Assembly (NCBI GenBank): GCA_947450745.1
Contig: CANFYD010000111.1
Coordinates: 1 to 9,524, forward strand
Reading direction: 5' to 3'
DNA from: Burkholderiales bacterium
GTDB lineage: Bacteria; Pseudomonadota; Gammaproteobacteria; Burkholderiales; Burkholderiaceae_C
Length of the DNA: 9,524 bases
Part shown: in pieces, positions 1 to 7,206 of the stretch
Layout of the letters: the number at the start of each line of letters is the position of its first letter
How positions within the stretch are numbered: the stretch's first letter is position 1
Notes under the pieces: generated by a model
Seen by the model: only the letters and a program-made list of their open reading frames with translations
Told to the model about the DNA's origin: nothing
Databases searched by the model: none
Position numbers and translations under genes: made by a program

Positions 1-845
1 ACATCGACAAAATGCACTTTGGCGGCCGCGATGGCCGCATCCATCATGGCGGTGGCGCGGCTGGCTTCAGGGCTGGCCTGCTGCTGCCAATCCCAGCTGG
101 CGACGGCCGGCGGAATGGTTTCGGCCAGTGGGTAGATGTGGACCGAGACGAAGTCGAGCTGGTCGGTGATCAACTTGGGGGCGCTGGTGTAAAAACCGCG
201 ATCGTCATCGGTGGTGACCGGCTGCGTCACTTGGCCGCGTACCGACTTCAAATAGGCCGCCATCAGGGCAGGCTCGGTCGGCACGAAAGACCAGCTGACC
301 ATCGTCTCGTTGCCGACGCTGACGGCCAGCACGATGTCCGGATATTGCTGCGCCAGTGCTACCGCGCGGCTGGTTTCGGCCCGGTTGAAGGTCTGGTTGG
401 CGGCCTTCTGCGTGGCCGACAAGCCGCTGGCGCTTTCGCTCAAGATGTAGGCGCCGAGCATGACCTTGATGTCCAGGCTGTTGGCCTTGATCACTTGCAG
501 CGTCAGCTTGGACACATTGTCCGAACTGTCGAACAGCCGGATCATCCGGAAGCCGCCGCTCACCAGCAGCCGCAGGTCTTGCTCGACCATGGCGGCGGTG
601 ACGGTCTCGGTGTCGCGGTTGGCACTCCGGAACGGCGAGTAGGAGACGGCCTTGCGGCTCGCGAACTCGGCGCTCAGTGGGCGCAATTGCACGCCGGTGG
701 CCGGCACCGTGCCGCCGCCGCCGCAGGCTGCGAGCAAGCCGGCCAAGCCCAGACCTAGTACCAAGGTGCGAGCGCCGTTGACCCAAGGTCCCGCAGACTT
801 CAGCAGGGCGAGGGAATGGGTAAATTTCAAAGAATTGCATGTCAT
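1..845 (-). CDS. GH17-family beta-1,3-glucanase lipoprotein (3' end outside window)
   Basis: This frame is open from ATG at 845 to the left edge (281 codons seen, no stop). The N-terminus is a lipoprotein signal: a basic start, a hydrophobic stretch at about residues 27-40, then lipobox LLAAC with Cys41 followed by four Gly. The mature part has GH17 hallmarks: KAVSYSPFR (65-73), FRMIRLFD (99-106), VSVGNE (175-180) and DFVSVHIYP (231-239). In GH17 the Glu of the VGNE motif is the acid/base catalyst, here Glu180. The nucleophile Glu lies near the C-terminus of the family and is beyond the edge. Known GH17 enzymes hydrolyse or rearrange beta-1,3-glucans. The ATG at 845 is chosen because it opens this frame and has an AAGAGA-like site a few bases upstream; a nearby ATG at 840 is in a different, non-homologous frame. 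It lies 22 bases after the porin stop, so the two are probably co-transcribed. A transglycosylase role remains possible. Confidence 0.9.
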   Translation of the reverse strand, partial: MTCNSLKFTHSLALLKSAGPWVNGARTLVLGLGLAGLLAACGGGGTVPATGVQLRPLSAEFASRKAVSYSPFRSANRDTETVTAAMVEQDLRLLVSGGFRMIRLFDSSDNVSKLTLQVIKANSLDIKVMLGAYILSESASGLSATQKAANQTFNRAETSRAVALAQQYPDIVLAVSVGNETMVSWSFVPTEPALMAAYLKSVRGQVTQPVTTDDDRGFYTSAPKLITDQLDFVSVHIYPLAETIPPAVASWDWQQQASPEASRATAMMDAAIAAAKVHFVD

Positions 846-867
846 GGCTTGATCTCTTGCTGGCGGG

Positions 868-2214
868 TCAGAACGAGTACACGGCACCGAAGCCGACCCA
901 GTTGCCGTTTTTCGTGACCCGGGAGTCGACATTGGTGAAGGCCGAATTACCCGGCATCGACAGCGGTGACAGGCCGAGTCGGCCGTAGTTCACCAGCCCG
1001 GCAAAGCCGTAGAGCTGGAAGCCGTTGTTGAATTGGTAGTTCAGGCCGACCGTGTTGAAGGTGGCCGAATTGCTCTGTCCGCGCTCGCTCGGGTTGTCGG
1101 TGCTGGCCTGGCCCAAATGCATCATGCCGGTGGAGGCGACCCAGTTGCCGAAGCGGTAGCGCAGGCCCAGCATCACGTCGATGGAGGTGGCCGGGTAGCC
1201 TGGGTTGGCGACGCCGTTCAAGCTGCCGTTCCAGTCCACATTGAACATGGTGTTCCACTGCGCCGACGCGCCGGGCACGGTGATGACCGCATAAGCGCCG
1301 CTCCAGCGGTTGCGGCGCAGGCCACCGGAGACTTCGATCTGCGACGTGACTTGGTAGCGAGCCATCGCCATCGCCATGCTCTGGCCGGAGCCGCCCAGCT
1401 TGGCGTCATCGGCGGGGAAGGGCGTCAAGCCCCCGAACGGCGCATGCGACCAACTGACCGGTTGGCCGTTGCGGGTGTCCTGATACATCGCATCGACCAC
1501 CAGGTCGCCGCGGTGGTACTGGGCGTAGAACTCCCAGAAGCGGGGCTTGTTGCGCGACCAACCGGACGGGCCCTGATCGTAGGTTGCCTCCAGCGTCAGG
1601 TCGCCGTCCAGCACGTCGAGTTGGCGCGAGGTGTAGCGCGCGGCGCTGCCCAGCAGGCCGTAGGCTGCGCCGCTGCTACCCCATTGATCGGCCAGGCCGA
1701 CATTGGTGCCGTAGGGGTAATCGGCCACGCTCCAAGCGCGCGAGGTCATCGCACCGATGCGCAAGCTGCCGTAGTCCTCGTGGCTGAGCGCGATGTTCTT
1801 TTCGTACCACCAGCCGGGGATGTCGACCTTGCCGTCGCGCCAGCGCTGGCTCAGCAAGCCGGCCACCTTCAAGCCGTTGGGCAGGTCGAACTTCAGGCCG
1901 AGATAGGGCTGGGCCAGCGTGACATGGGTGGTTTCGGTGCCGTAAGCCTTGCCCACCACCAACTCATCGGCCCAGAAGCGCTGCTTGTCTTCTGCGGGGA
2001 AGCGTTGGCAATCGACGCAGTGGTTGCTGCCGCTTTGCACTTCGGCCTTGGCAAAACCGGTCAGGCTGAACGGACCGTAATCGATGGCGTGGCTGGCACC
2101 GCTCACCGTCAGGCTGCCAAGGGCCAGGGCCACCGCGCGGCCGATGCTGCTGAGCCGTGCAAGCTGGGTGCGGGACGGGCGAGGGGCGGCACGAAGGGGG
2201 TTGTCGATGTTCAT
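868..2214 (-). CDS. Porin-like outer-membrane beta-barrel protein, probable glucan-oligosaccharide channel
   Basis: The product has 448 residues. It starts with a long signal peptide (Arg-rich n-region to about residue 26, hydrophobic core, ASHA cleavage site after residue 43). The mature chain alternates polar and hydrophobic residues in amphipathic strands, is rich in Gly, Tyr and Trp, and ends NWVGFGAVYSF with a terminal Phe, the usual signature for BAM-dependent assembly of porins. I recognise the porin-like architecture but not a named family. A CxxC pair (Cys66, Cys69) just after the first strand is unusual. The frame is open further upstream to 2334, but the ATG at 2214 is chosen because a strong promoter and operator lie between 2279 and 2236, so upstream ATGs (2334, 2250) would not be in the mRNA or would lack a leader. 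The ribosome binding site at 2214 is weak. It is first in a leftward unit with the GH17 gene, which suggests uptake of beta-1,3-gluco-oligosaccharides; the substrate is inferred from context only. Confidence 0.85.
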   Translation of the reverse strand: MNIDNPLRAAPRPSRTQLARLSSIGRAVALALGSLTVSGASHAIDYGPFSLTGFAKAEVQSGSNHCVDCQRFPAEDKQRFWADELVVGKAYGTETTHVTLAQPYLGLKFDLPNGLKVAGLLSQRWRDGKVDIPGWWYEKNIALSHEDYGSLRIGAMTSRAWSVADYPYGTNVGLADQWGSSGAAYGLLGSAARYTSRQLDVLDGDLTLEATYDQGPSGWSRNKPRFWEFYAQYHRGDLVVDAMYQDTRNGQPVSWSHAPFGGLTPFPADDAKLGGSGQSMAMAMARYQVTSQIEVSGGLRRNRWSGAYAVITVPGASAQWNTMFNVDWNGSLNGVANPGYPATSIDVMLGLRYRFGNWVASTGMMHLGQASTDNPSERGQSNSATFNTVGLNYQFNNGFQLYGFAGLVNYGRLGLSPLSMPGNSAFTNVDSRVTKNGNWVGFGAVYSF

Positions 2215-2235
2215 TGTTTTAAGTCTGCCGGTGAT

Positions 2236-2249
2236 TGAAAGCGCTTTCA
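2236..2249. promoter_or_regulatory. LacI-type operator upstream of the porin gene (copy 1)
   Basis: This is the perfect 14-base palindrome TGAAAGCGCTTTCA with the central CG typical of LacI-family operators. It begins one base downstream of the -10 element of the leftward promoter and so covers the expected transcription start near 2244. A bound repressor would block initiation. Read towards the porin gene it lies in the 18-mer TATGAAAGCGCTTTCAAT, identical to the copy before the GH81 gene. Confidence 0.88.
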
Positions 2250-2250
2250 T

Positions 2251-2279
2251 AGCGTACGAGCAGGGCCGCTCTTCGTCAA
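2251..2279 (-). promoter_or_regulatory. Sigma70-type promoter of the porin-GH17 unit
   Basis: On the minus strand a -35 element TTGACG (2279-2274, five of six consensus bases) is followed by a 17-base spacer and the -10 element TACGCT (2256-2251, which keeps the key first T, second A and last T). The predicted start is near 2244, giving a leader of about 30 bases before the ATG at 2214. The operator immediately follows the -10. Confidence 0.7.
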
Positions 2280-2393
2280 CCGACATCACCCCCGTGTTTT
2301 CCCGCGTGGTGCCGCGACTACCCCGGTAAGGCATGCTGTTTCAGCGGGTTATGTGGTCTGGAGAACGCACTCCGGGTAAACCTGGGATGTTTA

Positions 2394-2407
2394 TGAAAGC
2401 GCTTTCA
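2394..2407. promoter_or_regulatory. LacI-type operator upstream of the GH81 gene (copy 2)
   Basis: This is the same 14-base perfect palindrome as copies 1 and 3, 70 bases before the GH81 start codon. Its flanks make the 18-mer TATGAAAGCGCTTTCAAT in the direction of GH81 transcription. It directly abuts a good -10 candidate at 2409-2414, so a bound repressor would sit over the spacer of that promoter. Confidence 0.87.
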
Positions 2408-2408
2408 A

Positions 2409-2414
2409 TATGAT
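2409..2414 (+). promoter_or_regulatory. Candidate -10 element for the GH81 unit
   Basis: TATGAT matches five of six bases of the sigma70 -10 consensus and lies 64 bases before the GH81 start. No good -35 hexamer is visible 16 to 18 bases upstream (the 2386-2391 region reads GATGTT), so this may be a weak or activator-assisted promoter, or the true start may lie elsewhere in 2341-2410. Confidence 0.4.
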
Positions 2415-2477
2415 GACGATCAGCGGCGCAAACAACGCGTCAAACAGCACGTCAAACAGGCCGCACAGGAGACATCG

Positions 2478-4757
2478 ATGAATTTCATGCAACGCTGCGG
2501 CGTCCTCGGCTGGCTGGGTTTGACAGGGCTGTTGCTGGCCGCCACGGCCGCAGCGCAACCGGTCAAACAGGGCGCAGCCACTTATTTTCTGAGCCCCAAG
2601 GGCGGCGACCGCGTCGTGCCGGCGGCACCGCTGCGCAGCGACGCGCTGCTGAAGACGGCCGCGCCGACCAACCAGTGGTATTCGTCGCTGATCTTCAACC
2701 CCAAGCCAGAGGTGATCTACGCCCAGCCGCTGACCTTCCAAGCGACGCCGGCCGGCTTCGAGCTGGCGCTGCCGAGCAAATTGGTGCTGCCGACCGAGCG
2801 CCGGGATGTGGAAATCCATTACCCGCACACCGATCCGCTGGTCATCTCGCCGGCTGATTTCGCGCTCGGCACGCCCAAGTTGGCCAAGGCCAGCGACTGG
2901 GCCATCGACATCGCCATGGGGCAGGGCGCGGACCAGATGCTGGTGACTGTGGCGCATGGCAGTCCCTACGCCAGCTTGCAGATTTCGCGCGGTGATGTGC
3001 GCTTGAAGTTGCCGGCGGCCGCCGAGCGGATCGCCGTGCCGGCCGATGCTCGCGTGCTGGCCTTGCAGGTCAAAGGTAAGCGCTACGCCCTGTTCGGCCC
3101 GACCGGCGTGCGTTGGGAGCAGGTGTCGCCGACCGAGTGGTTGGGTCGGTTGCCGGCCGGGTCCGGCTATTTGTCGGCCGCCGCCTTGCCGGACGACAGG
3201 CCCGAAACCCTGGCGCTGCTGACCCGCCATGCCTATGCCTTCTTGCAAGACACCCGCGTCGAGTGGCGCTTTGACGCCGCCGCCAGCCAGGTGGAGACCA
3301 CCTTCAAGGCCAGCAGCCGCGTGATGGAAGGGCCGGACAACGGCCCGCTGCTGGGCCTCTATCCGCACCAATGGTTCAAGAACGAGGCGCTGCAGGCCAA
3401 GCTCGGCCCAGCTTTCGACACGGTGCGCGGCAAGATCCGCCTGCTGGCTGCGGCAGAGTTCAAGACCACCCAGGCCTACACCGGCTTTGTGCCGTTCTGG
3501 CCCGGCGTGACCGAGTCGCCGCGCAAGGCGGAATTGGCTGACCTGATGAAGACCGATCAGCGCAACGCGCGCCGCATGATGCTGGAGATCGGCACCGGTG
3601 CGTATTGGCAGGGCAAGGGCTTGCAGCGCATCACCCAGTTGATGAATGTGGTGGAGCAGCAGGGCGATTTGGACGGCCGTGACAAGTTGCTCAAGCTGAG
3701 CCAGAAACGCATCGAGGACTGGTTCTCGGGCGACAGCAGCAAGACCTATTTCCATTACGACAAGGCGCTGGGCACGGTGGTGGCTTACCCGGAGGAGTAT
3801 TTCTCCATCGAGCAGATGAACGACCACCACTTCCATTACGGCTACTGGATCCGGGCGATGGCGGACATCGCGCTGCGCGACCCGGCCTGGGCGTCCACCT
3901 CGCAATGGGGCGGCATGGTGGATTTGCTGATTGCCGACATCGCCACCCCGCAGCGCGGCCGGGCCGACTTTCCGTTTCTGCGCAATTTCGATCCGTACGA
4001 GGGCCATTCCTGGGCCTCGGGCGTTGGACTGGGGCCGTTCGGCAACAACCAGGAATCCTCGTCCGAAGCCATCAACGCCTGGGCCGGTCTGATCCTGTGG
4101 GGCGAGATCACCGGCCGCAAGGACTTGCGTGACCTGGGCCTGTATCTGTACACGACCGAGATCGACGCGATCAACCATTACTGGTTCGACATCCACGGCC
4201 AGGTGCTGGCGCTCGAGTACAAAAACGTCGAGGTCAGCATGTTGTTCGGCGGCAAGTACGCCCACAACACCTGGTGGACCGACGAGCCGCGCCAGATCAA
4301 GGGCATCAACCTGCTGCCCATCACCACCGCCTCGACCTATCTGGGGCGCGATCCGGCCTATGTGAAGCGCAATGTCGATGCGCTGAAGCCGGAGATGGCC
4401 AGCCACGCCGCACGCGGCGGCAAGCGGGCCGACCCGCCCGACATCTGGCAGGATATTTTTGCCCAGTACCTGGCCTTGTCCGACCCGGCGCAGGGGTTGG
4501 CGCAGTGGGAGCGCTGGGGCTCGTTCGAGCTCGGTGATACCCGCTCGCATGCCTTGCACTGGATGCTCAGCCTGGAGGAGATGGGCACGCCCGACTTCTC
4601 CGTGCGGGCCGACACCACGCTGTATTCGGTGTTCCGGCGCGCCGACGGCCGCAAGACCTATCTGGCCTACAACGCCACGCCGGCCGCCATCAGCGTGCGC
4701 TTCAGCGACGGAAAAACGCTGGAAGTGGCCCCGGGCAAGCTGGCCCGCAGCCACTGA
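2478..4757 (+). CDS. Secreted GH81-family endo-beta-1,3-glucanase
   Basis: This 759-residue protein hydrolyses internal beta-1,3-glucosidic bonds if it follows its family. A signal peptide (hydrophobic residues about 9-21, likely cleavage near the AAA at 24-26) sends it to the periplasm or outside; there is no lipobox. The beta-rich N-terminal half carries NQWYSSLIF (65-73). The alpha-helical catalytic half has the two GH81 signatures: NDHHFHYGYW (448-457), whose Asp449 is the expected general acid, and the block from YEGHSWASG (507-515) to GNNQESSSEA (522-531), whose Glu526 and Glu530 include the expected catalytic base. GGKYAHNTWW (591-600) is also typical. All key residues are present and the length fits a full GH81 enzyme without an added binding module. 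The start has an AGGAGA ribosome binding site at 2467-2472, five bases before the ATG. A LacI-type operator lies 70 bases upstream. It heads the rightward unit, with the lipoprotein gene 63 bases downstream. Confidence 0.95.
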   Translation: MNFMQRCGVLGWLGLTGLLLAATAAAQPVKQGAATYFLSPKGGDRVVPAAPLRSDALLKTAAPTNQWYSSLIFNPKPEVIYAQPLTFQATPAGFELALPSKLVLPTERRDVEIHYPHTDPLVISPADFALGTPKLAKASDWAIDIAMGQGADQMLVTVAHGSPYASLQISRGDVRLKLPAAAERIAVPADARVLALQVKGKRYALFGPTGVRWEQVSPTEWLGRLPAGSGYLSAAALPDDRPETLALLTRHAYAFLQDTRVEWRFDAAASQVETTFKASSRVMEGPDNGPLLGLYPHQWFKNEALQAKLGPAFDTVRGKIRLLAAAEFKTTQAYTGFVPFWPGVTESPRKAELADLMKTDQRNARRMMLEIGTGAYWQGKGLQRITQLMNVVEQQGDLDGRDKLLKLSQKRIEDWFSGDSSKTYFHYDKALGTVVAYPEEYFSIEQMNDHHFHYGYWIRAMADIALRDPAWASTSQWGGMVDLLIADIATPQRGRADFPFLRNFDPYEGHSWASGVGLGPFGNNQESSSEAINAWAGLILWGEITGRKDLRDLGLYLYTTEIDAINHYWFDIHGQVLALEYKNVEVSMLFGGKYAHNTWWTDEPRQIKGINLLPITTASTYLGRDPAYVKRNVDALKPEMASHAARGGKRADPPDIWQDIFAQYLALSDPAQGLAQWERWGSFELGDTRSHALHWMLSLEEMGTPDFSVRADTTLYSVFRRADGRKTYLAYNATPAAISVRFSDGKTLEVAPGKLARSH

Positions 4758-4820
4758 ACTTTCACGTCACGTCACTGCACTCCATTCACGTTCTCACGTT
4801 CACTTCGGGAATTCATCATC

Positions 4821-7196
4821 ATGCTGGCACTTCTTCATCGCCTGACCCCTGTTGCCGCAGCTGCTGCGGCCGTGACGACTGCGCTTTTGCTGAGCGCTTG
4901 CGGAGGGGGTTCGGCCGAAGCACCTCCCGGCTCGGCCACGCCCACACCGGCACCCGCTCCTGCACCCACGCCGGCACCGCAAGCCAGCACCGGCCTGGGC
5001 GTGGACGGCTATCTGATCGGTGCCAGCGTGTTGTGCGACAGCAATGGCAACGGCCTGGCGGACAGCGGTGAAGTCAGCGTGAGCACCGATTCAGTCGGCC
5101 GCTTCACCTTCGCCACTGCCTGCACGACAGGCCTGGTGTTGACCGGCGGCACCAATGCCGACACCCGTTTGCCGTTCAAGGGCCGCTTGCAGGCACCGGC
5201 CGGGGCGGCGCTGGTGACGCCGCTGACCACCTTGCTGGTGGCGGGGATGACGCAAGCGCAGATCAACACGGCGATGGGTTTGCCGGCCAGCACCGATGTG
5301 CTGACCACCGACCCGGCGCTGCTGACCGGCGGCGTGCTGGTCAACGCCGACCTGCTCAAGAAATCGGTGGCGATGCAGCAGCTGGTGCAAAAGGTCAGCG
5401 AGGTGTTTGCCGGCTTGGGCAGCTCGACCAGCGACACCGAGCTCAGACCGATCTACGCCGAGGTCAACATGGCCTTCGCTATTTTGCTGAAAGGGGGCGG
5501 GCAGCTGAACAGCGGCAGCACGGTGGATTCCACCTTGCTGGCCAAGCTGGTGCAAGCGGCGGCTGCCCGAGTGGGGCAGTCGGCGCTGGTCAGCCCGGCG
5601 GTCAAGGCCGCCGTGGCCGCAGTGAATGCGGAGTCGCTCGGCGTGGTGACGGCGGGCGCCTTGAAGGTGCAAGCCGAAGCGCTGCTGAAAGCCAGCGACG
5701 CCGACTTGACCGCCGTCACGACGCTGCGCCAAAGCGAGACGACGATTGCCGCCTTTGTGGTGGCCAAGGCCGCTGAGCTGACCGGCGCACCGACCTCGGC
5801 CACCCAGGCCCTGGCCACCACGCTGGCCACTACCGTGGCGTCCGGCTCAACACCTGCGCCCACACCTGCTCCTACTCCCACTCCAACGCCGACGCCAACG
5901 CCAACGCCAACGCCAACGCCAACGCCAACGCCAACTCCCAGTACGGGCACCGCCTTGGTCAACTTCGAGGAAAGCACCGCCCCGACGCTGACCGGTTTTG
6001 GCGGAGCCGAGAACGCCAGCGTCAGCGCTGACCCGAGCGGCGGCACGAACAAGGTCGGCAAGGTGGTGAAAGCGGCGGGCTCCGAGGTGTGGGCCGGCAC
6101 GACGGTGTCCACCGGTGCCAATCAGTCCATCGCCACCGTCCCCTTCACCGCCAGCGCCACCACGTTGACGCTGCGGGTCTGGTCGCCGGATGCCGGCATC
6201 CCCGTGCGCTTGAAGCTGGAGAGTGCGTCCGACAACACCAAAACGGTCGAGGTCGAGGCGCTCACCACGGTGGCCGGCGCTTGGCAGACCCTGAGCTTCA
6301 ACTTCGCCAGCCCGGCAGCGGGCACCGCAGCGTTCAACCTGGCGACCGTCTACAACAAGGCGTCGGTCTTCTTCAACTTCGGCACGGCTGGCACCGGCAA
6401 AACCTATTACTTCGACGACCTGAGCTACCCCGCAGCCAGCGCGACTCCCAGCCCGGCCCCGACACCGACACCGACACCGACGCCGACGCCGACGCCCGCA
6501 CCCGCACCCGCACCGACCGACTACCTGGCGGTGGTGGCCGACAGCATCAGCTTGGTCAACGGCGCCATCAGCAGCAGCTACTCGATGAGCCAGTTCCAGT
6601 CGGATGCCGGCATTGCCGTCGCCTGGCCGCTGCCCGCCACGATGACTTTGCGCGTCACGCTGGCCGAGGTGGGCAGCTATGCGATCGCAACCGACCTGAA
6701 GCTGACGGCGGCGGTCAGCATTACCGAGACCACGGCCACCGGCAAGGGCGAGGTGCAGGCCTACCTGGACAACGTCAGCATCAAGAAGACGGCCAACGGC
6801 CTGGAAGTGAGCGTGCCCAGCTTGTCCAAGGCGATGGTTTACGGTGTCAGCAGCGACGGCAAGAAAAAAGCGGTGATCGACTTTTCCAGCAGCGTGGCGG
6901 GTGTCACCAACACCTTGCGGACGGCGGCCGGCAGCAGCAATTCGATTCTGCTCGGCAACGTCGTCAACTACGCCATCAACAAGGTCAGCAATGACTTCAC
7001 CGGCATCTACAGCTTGCGCGGCAAGTACAAGGTGTCGCTGGTGCTGACCGGCCTGCCACTGCGCCGCGCCGATGGCAGCGAACTGCCAGCCGTCACCGTC
7101 GTGGTGCCGACCGCGCTGGACAGCAGCGGCGGCGTGGCGGCCAGCAAGTCGGTGACCGGCCTGGGCCTGTCCGGCACCATCACCCTGGTCGATTGA
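4821..7196 (+). CDS. Multidomain glycan-binding-type lipoprotein with Thr-Pro linkers and an unknown C-terminal domain
   Basis: The product has 791 residues. A lipoprotein signal ends in lipobox LSAC (Cys27), then GGGS, so it is probably anchored in the outer membrane (no Asp at +2). A Pro-Ala-Thr tether (about 38-55) precedes a region with DSNGNGLADSGE (73-84), resembling a calcium-binding loop, in a small beta domain (58-110), then an Ala/Leu-rich helical part to about 340. A Thr-Pro linker (345-373) leads to a jelly-roll-like module (about 378-537) ending in TYYFDDLSYP, the same module as in the lipoprotein at 8597. In marine and freshwater bacteria I recall this module attached to GH16 laminarinases, so glucan binding is likely. 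A second Pro-Thr/Pro-Ala linker (544-566) leads to a C-terminal beta-rich domain (567-791) I do not recognise. No catalytic motif is visible. The start has only a weak GGGA site at 4807-4810. It lies between GH81 and a barrel gene, so a surface glucan-capture role is inferred. Confidence 0.88.
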   Translation: MLALLHRLTPVAAAAAAVTTALLLSACGGGSAEAPPGSATPTPAPAPAPTPAPQASTGLGVDGYLIGASVLCDSNGNGLADSGEVSVSTDSVGRFTFATACTTGLVLTGGTNADTRLPFKGRLQAPAGAALVTPLTTLLVAGMTQAQINTAMGLPASTDVLTTDPALLTGGVLVNADLLKKSVAMQQLVQKVSEVFAGLGSSTSDTELRPIYAEVNMAFAILLKGGGQLNSGSTVDSTLLAKLVQAAAARVGQSALVSPAVKAAVAAVNAESLGVVTAGALKVQAEALLKASDADLTAVTTLRQSETTIAAFVVAKAAELTGAPTSATQALATTLATTVASGSTPAPTPAPTPTPTPTPTPTPTPTPTPTPTPSTGTALVNFEESTAPTLTGFGGAENASVSADPSGGTNKVGKVVKAAGSEVWAGTTVSTGANQSIATVPFTASATTLTLRVWSPDAGIPVRLKLESASDNTKTVEVEALTTVAGAWQTLSFNFASPAAGTAAFNLATVYNKASVFFNFGTAGTGKTYYFDDLSYPAASATPSPAPTPTPTPTPTPTPAPAPAPTDYLAVVADSISLVNGAISSSYSMSQFQSDAGIAVAWPLPATMTLRVTLAEVGSYAIATDLKLTAAVSITETTATGKGEVQAYLDNVSIKKTANGLEVSVPSLSKAMVYGVSSDGKKKAVIDFSSSVAGVTNTLRTAAGSSNSILLGNVVNYAINKVSNDFTGIYSLRGKYKVSLVLTGLPLRRADGSELPAVTVVVPTALDSSGGVAASKSVTGLGLSGTITLVD
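5883..5936 (+). repeat. Hexanucleotide tandem repeat (CCAACG) coding for the first Pro-Thr linker
   Basis: Nine six-base units lie in register: seven exact CCAACG, one CCGACG (5889-5894) and one CCAACT at the end. Each unit encodes Pro-Thr. Unit length is a multiple of three, so slippage would change linker length without breaking the frame. Confidence 0.92.
5952..6431 (+). repeat. Jelly-roll-like module, copy A
   Basis: This segment encodes residues 378-537 of the 791-residue lipoprotein and is repeated at 9029-9523. Runs such as TAPTLTGFGGAE, RVWSPDAGIPVRLK and YNKASVFFNFG are identical in both copies, and the DNA is also close to identical in these stretches. The start and end in TYYFDDLS are typical of a carbohydrate-binding beta-sandwich, but I cannot assign a numbered CBM family. 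Confidence 0.8.
6459..6512 (+). repeat. Three-block hexanucleotide repeat coding for the second Pro-Thr/Pro-Ala linker
   Basis: Nine six-base units fall in three blocks of three: CCGACA (6459-6476), CCGACG (6477-6494) and CCCGCA (6495-6512). They encode Pro-Thr six times and then Pro-Ala three times. The block pattern suggests expansion of single variant units in turn. Confidence 0.9.
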
Positions 7197-7200
7197 GGTG
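7195..7200 (+). promoter_or_regulatory. Ribosome binding site overlapping the lipoprotein stop codon
   Basis: GAGGTG is an exact match to part of the anti-Shine-Dalgarno complement AAGGAGGTGA. Its first two bases are the last two bases of the TGA stop at 7194-7196. It stands six bases before a TTG at 7207 in frame with the barrel gene and supports that start and translational coupling. Confidence 0.6.
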
Positions 7201-7206
7201 GGCCGC

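Noticed and set aside
425..440. Half-match to the operator (GCGCTTTC) in the GH17 gene
   Set aside because: Only the right half matches, it lies inside coding sequence, and the left half is unrelated.
12..758. Plus-strand open frame at the left edge
   Set aside because: It lies opposite the GH17 frame, which has the family motifs and lipobox; the plus-strand product shows none.
205..840. Minus-strand 211-codon frame starting at the ATG at 840
   Set aside because: It is out of frame with the GH17 reading frame starting at 845 and has an Arg/Gly-rich, unstructured composition.
1033..2238. A 401-codon open frame on the plus strand opposite the porin gene
   Set aside because: Composition is rich in Ala, Val, Gly and His without a domain pattern, and the minus-strand frame encodes a coherent porin with signal peptide and terminal Phe.
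2215..2334. Upstream starts for the porin at 2334 or 2250
   Set aside because: A good promoter and the operator lie downstream of 2334, and the 2250 ATG sits at the -10/operator junction without a ribosome binding site; the extra residues would also precede a normal signal peptide.
2391..4754. A 787-codon open frame on the minus strand covering the whole GH81 gene
   Set aside because: It is a GC-driven shadow of the GH81 coding strand: the forward frame has full GH81 motifs, signal peptide and ribosome binding site, while the antisense product is a His/Gly/Arg/Gln-rich string without recognisable domains.
4758..4820. Degenerate TTCACGT repeats between the GH81 and lipoprotein genes
   Set aside because: Three imperfect occurrences in a short spacer could be chance; no promoter or terminator pattern accompanies them.
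5453..6121. Minus-strand frame with a Val-Gly repeat
   Set aside because: The Val-Gly run is only the complement of the hexamer repeat coding for the Pro-Thr linker.
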